Source: Aptenodytes patagonicus (lineage: Eukaryota > Chordata > Aves > Sphenisciformes > Spheniscidae). Taken from it: a stretch of 64,000 nt of DNA. Positions 12,901-24,905 of the stretch are shown here, piece by piece (the first letter of the stretch is position 1; each line of letters starts with the position of its first letter). The notes under the pieces were generated by a model. It did no database searches. It was not told the DNA's origin and saw nothing but the letters and a program-made list of their open reading frames with translations. Both the position numbers and the translations under genes were made by a program. Where the stretch lies: contig NC_134951.1 in NCBI RefSeq assembly GCF_965638725.1, positions 70,579,568 through 70,643,567 of the forward strand. The letters are read 5' to 3'.

Positions 12901-15900
12901 CTGCTTCCCCATTCCCGTGCAGCGCTCCCAGGATGGTGCCTTTTTTTAGACACCTGAAAGTGACCCTATTTAGAAATACCATTAAAGTTCTCTTGAGATT
13001 ACATCATACCCTCGGCTTTTATTTTCTTTTCTTTCATCTTATTAAACGTACTAATTTCTGCCTCCCGCTTACAGCTCAGCCTGAGGCCTACAGTGGCTGA
13101 ACTTCAAGCAAGAAGAATCCTTCGATTTAATGAGTACGTGGAGGTCACGGATTCTCCGGATTACGACCGTCGTGCCGACAAGCCTTGGGCCAGGTTAACT
13201 CCCGCAGACAAGGCAAGGGACAAATGTAGATTATAAGAAAATGCTTGCATCTGTCACTTTTGGGGGGCTTTCCTCTGGTTTACATTCTCTTGACGCCAGC
13301 ATCACGAATGACATCTGCTGGAGGCAGCGAGATTGTCATGGTACTACCGTGCATCTACTGCTTGCAGCTAAGAAAACCCACTCAGGTGCCTATTAAGAGC
13401 ATATCTGCCACCTCCATTACAGCAGTTCAGGCCAGAATTTCTTGCATTTTTAAAGCCTTGCTAAGCCAGGCACACACTGTTAGCAAAGATGGCCACGACC
13501 CGTGGAATCCAGGCAAGGTTTCTGCAGGCAGAAGCCTGCGTCACTGCCACCGAGAGTTACTTCTGCAACTCATGCAAGTGAAAAAAGGTAGAAGCTGCTC
13601 CATCCTCCTAAGGGTTCTTGGCCACAACTGTCAGTGCAGGAGCTGACCGTATGCGTGCAGCACACCTTCTTGGGAAACTTGCCCCCAACATGCTGCAGTT
13701 AATAGTTCCTCTGCCTAACTACAAAGGATGAGACAAATGATTCTGTGATTCTCTTTTAAAGACCAGATCAGTCAAAGATTACCATAAAATACTCTTCCAT
13801 TTCCCTCCTATACCACTTCATAAAAGGAAAGCTGTAGAATTTATGTATCAAAAAGTACTGGCCCTTTTAGCACAGGATCTGAACCAACTTTTATGGAAAT
13901 CCTATGAGATGTGCTTGGCATGAAAAGTGATATGTGCAAGAACCCACTGTCTTTTAGCTAAGGACTGTGAAGCACTGATTTTACTTCAGCTTGTATTTTA
14001 ATACGAATGCCAGCTTATCTGATAATCAAAGGAGAATCTCGTATCAAGTCAAGGTGGAAACATAAAAACGTACCCAGAAGTGTTTGTAGATGTTGCTTCT
14101 GGGAGATGCTGAGCACTCTCTAGTCCCCACATAGTCTGTGGAAGGTTAGAGCACCCAGCACCTCCACCTAGGTCCAACCAGGGTAAACTGCACTAGAAAA
14201 AACACTGGAGTTTCCTACCTACTTTAGGGTAGCAGGTTTTAATCTCAATTCATTTTGTAACGAACAGGTGCCCGAGGCTGGTTCTGTGATCCCCATGTTT
14301 GTTGGCCTCAGCAGAAAGGCAGACCCCGGGTTGCCTGGAAACTCCCTTGCCCTTTTTTCCCAAGGAAGCAATTTTTCTAATTCCAGTGGGAACAGAAAAT
14401 TGTACTGTAACTATATTACGGAGCTGGAGCTCTGGTGTCTTTGCTGCTGATTTGGTGCTCAGAAATAACCATCTCTTTCCTAGCTATTACAGCAGCCTCC
14501 TGTAAGCATGCTGTTGTGGCTAAACGGAACCATCCCCCGCTTAAAATGAAGTTTCTCATTTATGAGACCGCAGTCTGGTGATGCTATAATTTTATCATGC
14601 TGCTTGTCTGTTCTGCATTGAAAGGCATGCACACCAGATGAGATTTCTTTAGGGATTGATGAAATGATACTGCTTTTGTTTAAAGTGGTGAAAGAAAAGA
14701 GTAAGTAAGAATAAACTGTAATTTCATTTCACAGTGAAGGTAGGAAAGCGTATGGCATGGAAACAAAAGCCCTTGTAGTACGCATTAGAATGTTTCAGAA
14801 ACTGTATGTAGTACCTGATGAAGTAAATTGCTTATCACTCTTTCAACATAAGCAACAAGGCATTTACAAAGCGCACTGAATTTCTGCTGTTCTTTAGTAT
14901 CTGCCACCTGAAGACACAAGCTTGAAATGTCCAAATATTTCATGTAATTTTACATAAAACTAATCAAACCAAGTGACTAATTCCACTTAAAAAAATGCTA
15001 TTCATCTTGCATTCCTGAATTCGTGTCTTCAGTGGGGAGATACAAGACCCCTGCTGCGTGTACAGTGCCTGTGCAGGCAGCGTGACTCACCAGCTCCTCA
15101 GGGGCTGCGCCTGGAGATACAATCCCCTCGGGGTTGCATACTCAGCAGGTGACTGTCAAGGTGACCCAGTCCCTTGCCCATTTTTGTCTGTAGCAAGTGC
15201 CGTATTTCAGTGGGGGGTTGGTTCACCCATTGCAGTAGATTTGATGTTTCTTTGTTTATTGTTGGTGTTTGATGCTTTGGGTTTCTTTGTAGTGTATTAC
15301 TGCTTCAAATAGCTGTAATTGAAAAAAGTCATTCATGTTGATGATGAGAAATGTGTAAGAGCTGTAGATTACGGTAAGGGAGACTGGAAAATGGGAACTG
15401 TAAGGGAACCTGCAAGAGTAGGGCCAGGTTCCTCTCAGACCCTACTCTCTTCAAGATTCATATTTCTTATGGTTGCATATATCATTATTGTTTATTAGGC
15501 AGCAATACGGAAAGAACTGAATGAATTTAAAAGCACAGAAATGGAAGTACATGAGGAAAGTCGGCAATTTACCAGGTGGGTGAATCCCTCTTCTTGCATA
15601 AGTCAGAGAGATGAGTGTGACAGCAACCCTCTGCCTTTCTGCAAGTCCTCTGCAGTTGTGTCATGACTTGCGTAGAGTCCTACCGTGAGTCCCCTTGAAT
15701 CCCACCTGAATCCCACCGCTGATTCTGTTGGGATTTCCTGTGTTGCTGGTGCCATCCCTGAAGTTGGGTAGTTGATACAGCAGTGAAGGTGGCTGCAGTG
15801 GATCAGTTGCTACATGGAAAAAGATTGTTTGGGAAATCTAAAAAATAATCCTTTGAAAGGACTCAGCATTTCTCGCAGATGAAGTTAACAGTCCTCAAGC

Positions 15901-18900
15901 CAAAAAAAAGGGATGTCCTTCTCTGGCAGTACTCCCTTGCTCATGAAAGTATACGTTTTTGTAGATGCATTTGGTAAGTGAAAACTAGATGTGTTGAACT
16001 TCAGAAAAGCTCACCAGTGTTTTGGGGAGCTTCCTAAGGGTCACCTAGGCTCCTGGCAGCAGTTTCTGGGGAACAAGACAGGTTCTAATATTCCCTGTTT
16101 GCTACTTCTAATGTGTTTTGTTCTCTGCTTTGGATAACACCAAGATGTTGTCTGAAGCATTATTATTTAAAGAGCTCTGAAGTGTCCACAGTTTTTAGCA
16201 GGACTTCAAATTCGGCAGAGTTATTCCTAGGGGGAGGGAGGCTGCCATCCCCATGGCATCTGTTAGTATTTTTTTGAAGTTACAAAGGCTGAAAATTGCC
16301 ACCAGCAAGCAAAACTTGCTGTTAGGATCAGCTGACATTGCACACATAGTATTATTGTCTTCACTTCCACGCAGAGTTAAGTCAGATAAAAACAATTGCC
16401 CAAGACTGGGTCGCTTCCTTTTCCTGCTACTGTTTCAGTCAAACTCAGGGTCCGAGCAAGTGAGTGTGAATCCTCTAATTAAAGAGAGTGTCACAAGGAA
16501 AATTCACAATGGGAGATGGGTGTTTGGTGATTTCTGGCATCTCCTAGTTCAATGCTTGATTTCACAACTTCAGTGTTTTTTTTCTCAACAAAACATGGAT
16601 TTTTTTTAATAATACTGTAAACTCACTTCAGTGTAGATATAAAATGAATAAACTAATTTTCAAAACATCAAACCAGTTTCACAGACAGCAAACCTAAGCC
16701 AGGAGATGAACCAGGAGGCAGGGTTTTACTCTAGTGTGCATTCTGACCATTAGAAAATGTCCTTTTCAAACATGGATTTGTATATTTTCATTTGGCTTCT
16801 GATGTCGTTTTCTCTTCAGGTAGTGGGTAGTGTATCTTCTTCAGAATATATAAAACACTACTTTAAAAAAATGGGCATCCCAAGGGAGAGAAGGAGATAG
16901 AGACCTGGCTGTGTGCTGAGAGAGATGGAGTGCAACACCCTGCTTACGTTGTTAAGTTTTTTGAGTCGCATTGCAATATAGAACCATAAGTAGAGATAGG
17001 CATGAGTCATACGAAAAGAATTGGATATTTTTTCACGAGAATTGAAAACAGTTGAGACTGATTACGACTGGATTCTTGAAAGCTGAAACAAAAATCTCAG
17101 GGATCCAGTGGAGTGACAAACCAGTTAAAAAGTGAATTATTTTTTTTGAGGAGGGCCTTGGCAAATGGCGTAAAAAATAGGCACAGCCAAATTGTGATAA
17201 ATGCAGGCAATGATTCTATAGCGTCCTGGAAGAATTTCAACCTGAGGGAAATCAGGCTCGCTCTGTTTCCTCTCCACCCTCTTTTTTTCCACTGGTCATG
17301 TTGTGGAGCCGTTGCACAGAAGTCAGCAGAGTAACACTAGAAAAAGTTAATTTAAGAGCAGGATTAGATGCAGATGTTTTAAGTCAATTGCAATTTTGAA
17401 AGTAAAAAAAGATTCTGTTTCCTCCGGGACCTCTCATTAAAAATTATGTAGTTCACCACTACATTTGGATCGATACAACAGAAGTGATTTGTTTTAAGAA
17501 AACTGTAGACAAAAGTTCTCTCTCTAGCCAGAGAATGAATTACTCATCTTTTAATGTTTTTTCAAGGAGATCGCTGAGATAATACAAACCAAAAGGCATT
17601 TGCATTGGTAGCTGGTTAACAAAGGCTTATTCGTGAAGTTATGTGATAGAATGAGACAACAAGGAAGCTGCTTATTAAACAAAAATAGCTTATAGCATAT
17701 AGTTTCTTCTATTATTACATATTCAATATAAGATGCTTTAATATTATAATCAGTATTTACAACATCTTTGAATTGTTAAAATTTTATATTAAACTTGCGA
17801 GAGAAAAAACACTGGTTTCCATTGTTCATCATTTACTGTAATGACTGTCAGTTGAACTGTTTTTCTACTCCTAGTAATTTAGACTGATTTCTTCTGTTAT
17901 TTCATAACAGAATCCAAGAAACTGAGTTTCTAAAACCAGAGAAATAAATAAAAGTTTGGGAAGAGGATTTTAGTAGATGTTTATAAAGTGCTTCTAATGG
18001 AAATGCTATTTATAGTCCAATATATTGTTGTTCTACACAAATACAAAAACCTTGTGTCTTTTTTGCAATGCACTGTACCCTCACTTAGCAAATGAGCTGC
18101 ATACTTGTGAACGTCAGCTTTTGTGCACACCTCCTGTATTTGAGAAATGCATCCGTGTATTGTACTGTACCACATTACAGGGGTAACGTGTGGCTTGTTT
18201 TCTTTTCTCTTCTCTGGAACTGTTAAGAGAAAATGTGCCAAACAAAAACTTGTGTAAATCTGCTGTGTTAGGTGCATCATTAACTATGCTGTTGTAAAGT
18301 TCCTGCATCTTCTACTACTTCATGGACAGACGTATTTTTAAAGCCATTTAAATGGAGATTTAGAAGTCTGGTGACAGATACGTTGAGCACCTGATATTGG
18401 TGCCCTTCTTACCCTTTTGCTTTGACTCATTACATTTAAGCTGAGTTAGAATTCCAATTGCTGTAGGCTCCTAACTTATTCTGGAAAAGGTTGGCGACAC
18501 CCTTTGGAGCAACCCACCTTTCTGTCCATCATACAGGCAATCTGGAGTGATGTACATGCCCTACCTAAAAGTCTAAAAAACAGTGAGGTGTATTTGGGCC
18601 TTCATGTGCCACAGTCGGCTGCTGTTAATAGGAAGAAAGCATCTGCAGTGCTATAAAATCTGTTGCTTGCTTAAAAAAATCCAGAATTTTTGTTAGCTTC
18701 ATTTTTCAGAAGGATTAAAAACCAGAAATTCAAGTTTTATGGCTTAGCAAAGCTTTTCTGATTTACTGGCAGTGTCTCCAAACAGTGGATGCAATTGTGG
18801 CTCAATCTGTATTGGTAAACAAAACAGACTGGAGACTGTTCTCCGGCCCCGAGGCCAGCAGGCTTGGCACAGCTTGAATTCATACAGTTAGCTTCTTCCC

Positions 18901-19297
18901 CCCACCCCAAAACAGGGTGACGTCCCCCCATACCCAGTCTGCCCATTGGCCTGTGGTAATCCCAGCCGTGCCCAGGCAGTATCTGGAAGAGTGCTGGTTG
19001 ACCCGAGCAAAACTGTGCCAGGGACCACAGTAACAGGTTGACGGTATGAGCAGGCGTACACCAGTGCCTGAGCCACACCATAGCCCCACTTGTTTTTCTA
19101 GTAGAGAGAGACGGACCGCGGGGGATAATAGGGCTGACTCTAATCCCACAGAGACCAGGACAATCGGGAATAATTCTGTTCAGGCAACAAAAGTAAACAG
19201 CTGTGAGAGCAGGATGAGGATCAGTGTCATTGCCAGTTGAAATAACATAATTCTAAGTTTTTTAATGATCTATCATTTCAGGTTTCATCGTCCATAA
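797..19297 (+). CDS. PHACTR2: Phosphatase and actin regulator 2, C-terminal 234 residues (7 exons)
   Basis: The coding parts are 797-996, 3234-3390, 5571-5626, 11963-12024, 13075-13212, 15499-15575 and 19282-19297. They join in frame to 234 residues plus a stop; the 5' exons lie outside the window. PHACTR proteins bind G-actin through RPEL repeats and recruit protein phosphatase 1 through the C-terminus, coupling actin state to dephosphorylation. Counting from the Leu at 798, three RPEL cores are visible: RPSKKEL (86-92), RPTTEEL (124-130) and RPTVAEL (162-168). The PP1-binding tail follows and ends in FHRP. An acidic Ser/Asp/Glu region precedes the repeats. PHACTR2 is preferred over its paralogues because LTV1, ZC2HC1B and PLAGL1 follow in the order I recall for human 6q24, and because the sequence matches my recollection of human PHACTR2. 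Six of the seven splice joins inspected are canonical; the donor at 13213 is GC. Confidence 0.95.
954..980 (+). repeat. PHACTR2: Coding GAT trinucleotide repeat (poly-Asp)
   Basis: Five GAT codons, one GAC and three GAT codons encode nine consecutive aspartates. The near-pure repeat could vary in length between individuals or species. Confidence 0.85.
997..3233 (+). other. PHACTR2 intron
   Basis: Ordinary intron sequence between two well-supported exons. Short open frames here carry no recognisable domain and no splice-compatible phase. Confidence 0.75.
3234..3390 (+). CDS. PHACTR2: PHACTR2 exon: first RPEL repeat of the C-terminal cluster
   Basis: The acceptor is CCTCAG and the donor is GAG|GTATC. 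The exon encodes [19 protein letters not shown] followed by the rest of the RPEL helix pair and a basic/acidic helix ending KLVR. It is two bases into a codon at its 3' end, matching the next exon. Confidence 0.95.
3391..5570 (+). other. PHACTR2 intron
   Basis: Intron sequence, more GC-rich around 4380-4800. Nothing else recognisable is seen. Confidence 0.75.
5571..5626 (+). CDS. PHACTR2: PHACTR2 exon: second RPEL repeat
   Basis: The acceptor is TCTCACAG and the donor is AAGC|GTAAGT. It encodes [19 protein letters not shown], a textbook RPEL motif. It ends one base into the next codon, and both the exon at 11963 and the candidate alternative exon at 7981 would continue that phase. Confidence 0.95.
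7472..7506 (+). repeat. GCAAA-type pentanucleotide repeat
   Basis: Five or more imperfect copies of the AAAGC pentamer lie inside a PHACTR2 intron. Confidence 0.75.
7981..8108 (+). CDS. Candidate alternative terminal exon of PHACTR2
   Basis: An AG acceptor (ATATTTCCAG) precedes 7981. When joined to the exon ending at 5626, the frame stays open for 42 codons (beginning [20 protein letters not shown]) and stops at TGA 8106-8108. An AATAAA lies at 8155-8160. The product would keep the first two C-terminal RPEL repeats and lose the third repeat and the PP1-binding tail. I do not recognise the peptide. It could also be an exonised or retroposed fragment; there is no poly(A) tract after it. No direct expression evidence is visible. 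Confidence 0.4.
11963..12024 (+). CDS. PHACTR2: PHACTR2 exon: charged helix before the third RPEL repeat
   Basis: The acceptor is GAAAACAG and the donor is AAAG|GTGATG. Joined to the previous exon it encodes [20 protein letters not shown] and a final Lys. This is the highly charged helix entering the third RPEL repeat. It ends on a codon boundary. Confidence 0.93.
12025..13074 (+). other. PHACTR2 intron
   Basis: A 1.05-kb intron with no additional feature that I can support. Confidence 0.75.
13075..13212 (+). CDS. PHACTR2: PHACTR2 exon: third RPEL repeat and PP1-binding segment
   Basis: The acceptor is GCTTACAG. The exon encodes 46 codons: the RPEL core RPTVAEL, then [17 protein letters not shown] and [15 protein letters not shown]. 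In PHACTR1 the equivalent segment wraps around PP1. The donor is AAG|GCAAGG, a GC instead of GT; no GT donor near it restores the frame to the next exon. Confidence 0.95.
13213..15498 (+). other. PHACTR2 intron with GC-AG borders
   Basis: The intron begins GCAAGG and ends TTATTAG. The flanking exons join AAG to GCA GCA ATA CGG, giving the conserved TPADK-AAIRKEL join, so the GC donor is required. A 133-residue open frame at 13245-13646 lies inside it and has no recognisable content. Confidence 0.85.
15499..15575 (+). CDS. PHACTR2: PHACTR2 exon: C-terminal PP1-binding helix
   Basis: The acceptor is TTTATTAG and the donor is CCAG|GTGGG. It encodes [20 protein letters not shown] and SRQFT. The segment is almost invariant in the PHACTR family. 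Confidence 0.95.
15576..19281 (+). other. PHACTR2 last intron
   Basis: A 3.7-kb intron of AT-rich sequence. No domain-bearing open frame or repeat family was recognised. Confidence 0.75.
19282..19297 (+). CDS. PHACTR2: PHACTR2 last coding exon
   Basis: After the acceptor ATTTCAG the exon contributes one base of Arg, then Phe-His-Arg-Pro and TAA. The FHRP end is the conserved terminus of PHACTR proteins. The rest of the exon is 3'UTR. Confidence 0.93.
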
Positions 19298-21533
19298 CTT
19301 TGAGCACATCCCATATTTCATGTAACAATTTTCTTTGGGGAAATCGTTGCGTCCTGAAGACCTGAGATTGCACTGGAACTTGACTGAGTGTGAGTGTGTG
19401 CTACAGCCTGCCCTGAGGTTAATGAAGGATGTGGCCCTCGTCTTTATCAATGGACAGATGATTTGTCTAGGAGGAGAACCCACATGAAGTGTTTGTCAGC
19501 GTTAAGACAAACCACGGTTCTGTGGCTAGCCCACACAGATGAATCGGTGGACTTCTTCTTCGGAGCTCCACAAGTCAGGAAGTGCTGAAGACAATCGCTC
19601 GAGAGCCTGCTAGCAGGAACTCATCAGACTTCATAGGGTTGTGACTGAGGGTAACTGAGAGGGGGGAGCGTGGAAAGGACTGAGAGCGTGGGGGAAGAGA
19701 GACTTTGCTTGTCGGTCCACAGAGAAAAGTGAACGGATGGGACTGCTTAACGATGCACTTGGCCAGTGGGAGGAATTATTTAAAAAAAAAAAAAAGAGAG
19801 TGAGCAACTGTGCATGTATTTTTTTTAGTGGCCACAGCCTGTCTTAGAAAGACAGCAAGCCACAAGTCCTCATGCCATCAGTACTTTAGTGAAGAACTGT
19901 AATTTTCTCTGGTGCCAGTAAATACAGTTGCCAGAAATTAGTCTTAGCATAACTCAGCTGTCTTTTTTAAAATCCCGATGAGCATGCTTCAAGAAAATAC
20001 ACTGAACATTCATACAGAACAAGTCATATTTTTTGGTTTTTAATGTTGACGTACTCTGGATCCTCAGAAATACATAAACAGGATTCGAAGGACAAATAAC
20101 TTGACACTATGAATGCAATGAAACGCTTCATGTTTAGAAACACTCCGTGCTGTCTGTCAATTGCCACTCAAACCACAGGGATCATTATCTTTCTCGCCCA
20201 TGGCAGGCAGTGGTGACAATTTTGACATCGTGCTAGCGTGAATCCAAAATCAGAATTGAATTGGGCACAAAAGTCTTTACTAGTAGGCTTGAGCGGTGAT
20301 TACTAATGTGACTTCTCACCTTTAAGGACTCTTGCATTGCTTTGAGGAAGAACTCCCAGATGAATTGGTATGTCTTCAGCCAGTGGTCTCGTAAAAGTGA
20401 ACAGAAAATCCTTCGAGTGTCTGCGGCCTGTTTTTGTTGAGTGTGAAGAATGCTTCTTAGATTCATAATTTTTTATACTATCTTGAAATTGTATCTGTGA
20501 ATACAGTACTATTAAAATTAAGTGGTATGGAGTGTGAAAGGCAATACATGGTTTTTCTAAGTTGGCCCAAAGGCCTATTAAAAAGCCTGTGGCGTTGTTT
20601 ACACTAAGAAATTCTCTGTCTTATATTAGCACTTACTTATCCTTTGAATTAATGTACACAACATTTTGGGGGGGTCTGGAATTCACATATGCATACATTT
20701 AATGCAGTACTATGATATATTTGCTATTTATCCTTTCTAATGTGTGTACATACTACAATTTATTTTTGTCTTTTATGTGCCCTGTTTAGTTTTTAATTAT
20801 GAAGTGTAAGTATTTCTTTTTCAGGCAATAAAAGGTCTGCGTAGATGTGATTTTTACCTCAGAACCTGCAATAGATTCTTGTGGAATGTTTTTAGTTTAT
20901 AAAATTGAAGGTTATTGGTTTAGATATCGGCCTAAAGGCAGGAAGGCAATTTGGTGGCTAAAATTAGATCTCCCTCTTTACTGATATTTACAACAAGACC
21001 AGGTTTGCATAAATGGAGTGGATTATTTTAGTAAAGAGCAATTCTAGTAACAGAAGAGTGCTTTCCAACAGCTGGCACTCCATTATTTTTAAAGAGGTTG
21101 ACAAACCTTTTTTTAAAAAGATAGATGTATATGACTGTTAGGATCACTTACATTTTAGTAAAAACCCAATGACGTACGGACCCCAAAATATCAATAACCA
21201 AATAAAATAACCATCTACATGCTTGTAGCAAAGAAAAGGAAGCAGCACCTTCCTTTTTTAATGGAATCAATAAGAGGCATTAGGATTCCATTTGCAGAAA
21301 ACAGTTTAGCTTCTGTGAGGCCCATCATTTTATAAATATAGAAACACCACTTTGCCATCAAGGAAGCAGTGAAAATGTATTCTTTGGCACGAAATCATGC
21401 AGGAATGATCAGGCCGTTAGAGTTAAGGTTCGTCAGCAATTCTGGTAGAATCCTAATTTTTATTTCTAGAATTTTAGAGTAAACTTAAAAACTTACACTA
21501 GCACTTAATAAATAGTTCTCCTGCTTAAAATTT

Positions 21534-21551
21534 CTGTTGTTGTTGTTGTTG
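21534..21551 (+). repeat. Short (TGT)n repeat
   Basis: About six copies of TGT lie within the presumed PHACTR2 3'UTR. Confidence 0.7.
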
Positions 21552-24500
21552 CCAAATTTAGAAATGTGTGTCCAAAATCCTATAAAGGCCTACTATGTTG
21601 ACTTTGAAGTATAAAACACAGTATTCCACTTCAAAGGAAACAAGTGGAGCAATTAAATAGACCTCGGTGTTGCCTTAATCACTTTCAAACATTCGAAAGC
21701 AGCCGAGATACTAAAGGCAGAAAGATAGCTGTTGCACAGGCAGAATAACTTGGACAAAGGTAAAGTCAGACTGTATAAACTTTATCCAAGACAGTAGTTC
21801 CACTGACATGCCAGGATACATACGGGTTACAGAAGCGAACTAAAACTGTTAAACTCTTGGGGCTAAGTGAAGGAATTGGCTTTGCAAGAAGACGTTCCTC
21901 TGTACTAGGCCTGGAGCATGGATGGCAAGACCTGTGGCACCTTCTCGTTTAAGAATTAAAAGACAAAGATGAGGATACAACTTCTGGCTCAGACTTCTTC
22001 AAGCTGCGTTTTGACATAAGGCATGAGGATACGTAGGTGAGGTACCACTTAGGCTTTCCCTGTCCTCCTTCTGGGTTTGGGTTTGGGGTTTTTTTAAAGT
22101 ATTCACTACAAGCCATTGCTAGAGGCAGAATACTAGCCTGGGTAGAGATGCTGAGCTAATCTTTAATTTCTTACATAATGTCTTACTATTTTGATGATAA
22201 ATAATCAGATGCATTCTTTGGCCTACAATTCAGCAAACTACTTAAGCAAATTTACGTAACTGGACAAAAAGAGTTGCCTTTATTGGGACTTATGTAAAAA
22301 TGTAGTATACTTGCAGAATTAGAACTATAAACTACCCATTGTGTATTGTACCCACACACAGACTTAGAATTGTATATACTATTTTTACATTCTAAATATC
22401 AACTGGCAGAAAACCGACAGCTGTAAAGTGTTACCCATGCAATAAAAAATAACAAGATTTTGGTATGTCACTGTGTGCAGTGAAGCAAGTTTGCTTTACT
22501 TTGCTTTTTATTGAGCTGCCTGAAGTCAGTTTCTGCTGTATCTCCTAGTCCTCTGTATTGATGATTTCTAATGTCTTCAAGCTGCTACAACAGTCTGTTG
22601 GAAATAATACGTCATGTACCTAACTCGCTGTGGTGCTGCATGCCTGGTAGAAGGGAAAAATCAGGGTAAGTCCTGAGAAATTCCTGAGTGAGTAATCCTT
22701 GAGGAAAAAAATAAAAAGATGTAAAAAAGACAAAGAAACAAATAACACTTTCCATGCAACACAGTCCAGCTGGCTAAAAGGGATCAATGTGTTAATTTTT
22801 ATCAAGTTGGACAAATCATTTAAATGTCAACCAAAACATAAGACAAACCTTACACACGTACCTGTGTTCCACAGAGTCAGGTGTGAACTCAGATGTCTAC
22901 ATCCACACAAAGAGAAAATGAGTCGCTTGAAGTAGTGGTTTCTGAAATGACCTCATATATCACATTTATCAGTAGGATCACGCATCACAGCGTGTTGCTG
23001 TGGGTGCAGAAGAATGGATGCTGTATCAAATCCTAATTTCTTCTTCACATAAATTGAAATAGTTCTAGAATGTCTCTCGTCTCTCTCTTCTTTCAGGTAA
23101 TATATATTAGTCCTTATAACGGAAATTCATTGTTTCAAATGAAAAATAGTCTGCCTGAATTTCCTCTAATTGTGATGTATGTGTTGACTCAACAAGAACC
23201 AAAAAAACTATTTAAGCTAAATGCTAACGATCATTTAAGCTAAATACCATTTTGACCGGTGATTTGAAACAAGGTAGGAACAGGAGCAGTCTCTCTTCAA
23301 AATCACTGAAAGCATTCACAGCCATTTGTAGGTCTACAAGACTGTATTTATTTGTTGGGTTTAGCATTTACCTACAGTTGTGCATGTCCCTTGCTGTGGT
23401 GGACTTCACCGACCTCTGATGTGGTGTGGGCAGGGCAGCCCAACCTTCTGCTTTGGCCACACTGAGCAGCTCTTGGAGAAGCACCACAACCTCAGTGTTG
23501 ACATGTAAAAACCGTATCAATGACCTTTTTTTTTTTTTTACTTTGTTTTTTCCTTGGAAACCAAATGAGAGCTGTGAAAATAAAGGGAGGAAAATGTCCC
23601 TGGTATTACAGAAATTAGACCCCTCCTTCCAGGTGAGATTAGTGCTTTGTTTCCAGTGGAGATGCTTCAAACCCAGATCTTGTGACTAGTAATACTACAG
23701 CTATCTCGGAGAACTTGTTTCAAAATAGCTGTCACTTAACCTGATGATAAACATGGTCTGAGCCACAATTTCGTATCATCATAAAACGGAAGGAAGATCG
23801 AGCTAGCACAGATTAAAAAGGTGAATCTAGTCTGGCAGCCTGGGAATTGACCCAACCCCCCCATCTGCTGCAGCTGGCAGCGGGTCGGAGCCAGGGTAGG
23901 GAGAGCCACACTGTCACCTGGGTACCTGGCAGACTGCACCAGCAGGACAGGTCTGGCTGAGCACTGCTGGCATCCTAAGTAGAGAACAGAATATGAGCCC
24001 ATGTCTTAATGTCTGTTAACGCTTTAATGATAAAGTAAACCACGCTAAAAGCCTACGTTTGCATTAAATTGTCAGGTATACCAGAACTGCGTCTTTTAGC
24101 GCTTTCATGTCATCTGTTTTCATATCTCAAGGAGTTAAGACCTGCGCCGCTGCTGTAAACTAAAATAAAGACATACTCAGGGTGAAAAACAGAATATATT
24201 TGCCTCCTGCCTTTAAGAGCTCCCACATTTAGCTCCATTATTGTTGCTATCTTTTTTCTTATTGTACAAAGCTCAGTGCAATGCTCACTGCTGGGACCTA
24301 GCTTTTGATGAACAAAAAAAAAAAAGCAATTCTGAAAGTTTGTATTAGGTTGATATTAAAATATTTTGAGGATCAAATAAAAAGCAAAGTAAATTCCCCA
24401 GAATAAAGCTTCTATTTAATAGACATCTGAAAAAAAACCTTATGGAAGTGTAGCTATATAGAGAAAGGGAGAGATGGAGTAAAAATAACATATTTCACTG

Positions 24501-24878
24501 TAATGTTTTGACAGGTTTCTATTTATTAACTTTAATGATTAATAAGATCTTGTTTCACTTTGTCAGTGTTCCCATCTTGTTTCAGGATTTTAATGGAAAT
24601 AGAGATGACATGAACTAGATACAGCATTTCACCAATATTTCATTATTTTCTAGAAGCTAAATATTGCATCAGATAGGAACAAAGAAAGTAATGGTATTCT
24701 CTGTATCTCCTTGTTCCATCACTAATTCTTTATATAAAAAAGTCTTGCAATACTATGTCAAATTTAACCACTTTTGAACATTGTTATAATATAGTAAGAT
24801 GTTGCTGAACATATCTCTTCTTCCTTTCACTACTTTGTGTGGTGGTATATTGATTTGTAAACTTGTATAAATTTTGGA

Positions 24879-24884
24879 ATTAAA
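24879..24884 (+). terminator. PHACTR2: Candidate distal poly(A) signal of PHACTR2
   Basis: An ATTAAA hexamer is followed within 20 bases by a GT-rich element. After it I see no further clustered poly(A) signals that clearly belong to this gene. Confidence 0.35.
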
Positions 24885-24905
24885 GAAATCCTGTGTTTTG
24901 GACAA

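Larger units (their letters stand above)
19298..24905 (+). other. PHACTR2: Probable PHACTR2 3'UTR
   Basis: There is no splice-supported coding sequence here. The stretch is AT-rich and contains several poly(A) signals: AATAAA at 20827, 22441, 24164, 24376 and 24402. The last good candidate is ATTAAA at 24879-24884, followed by a GT-rich stretch (CCTGTGTTTTGG). I recall that the human gene has a multi-kilobase 3'UTR, so the distal end is plausible. The exact end is inferred. Confidence 0.45.
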
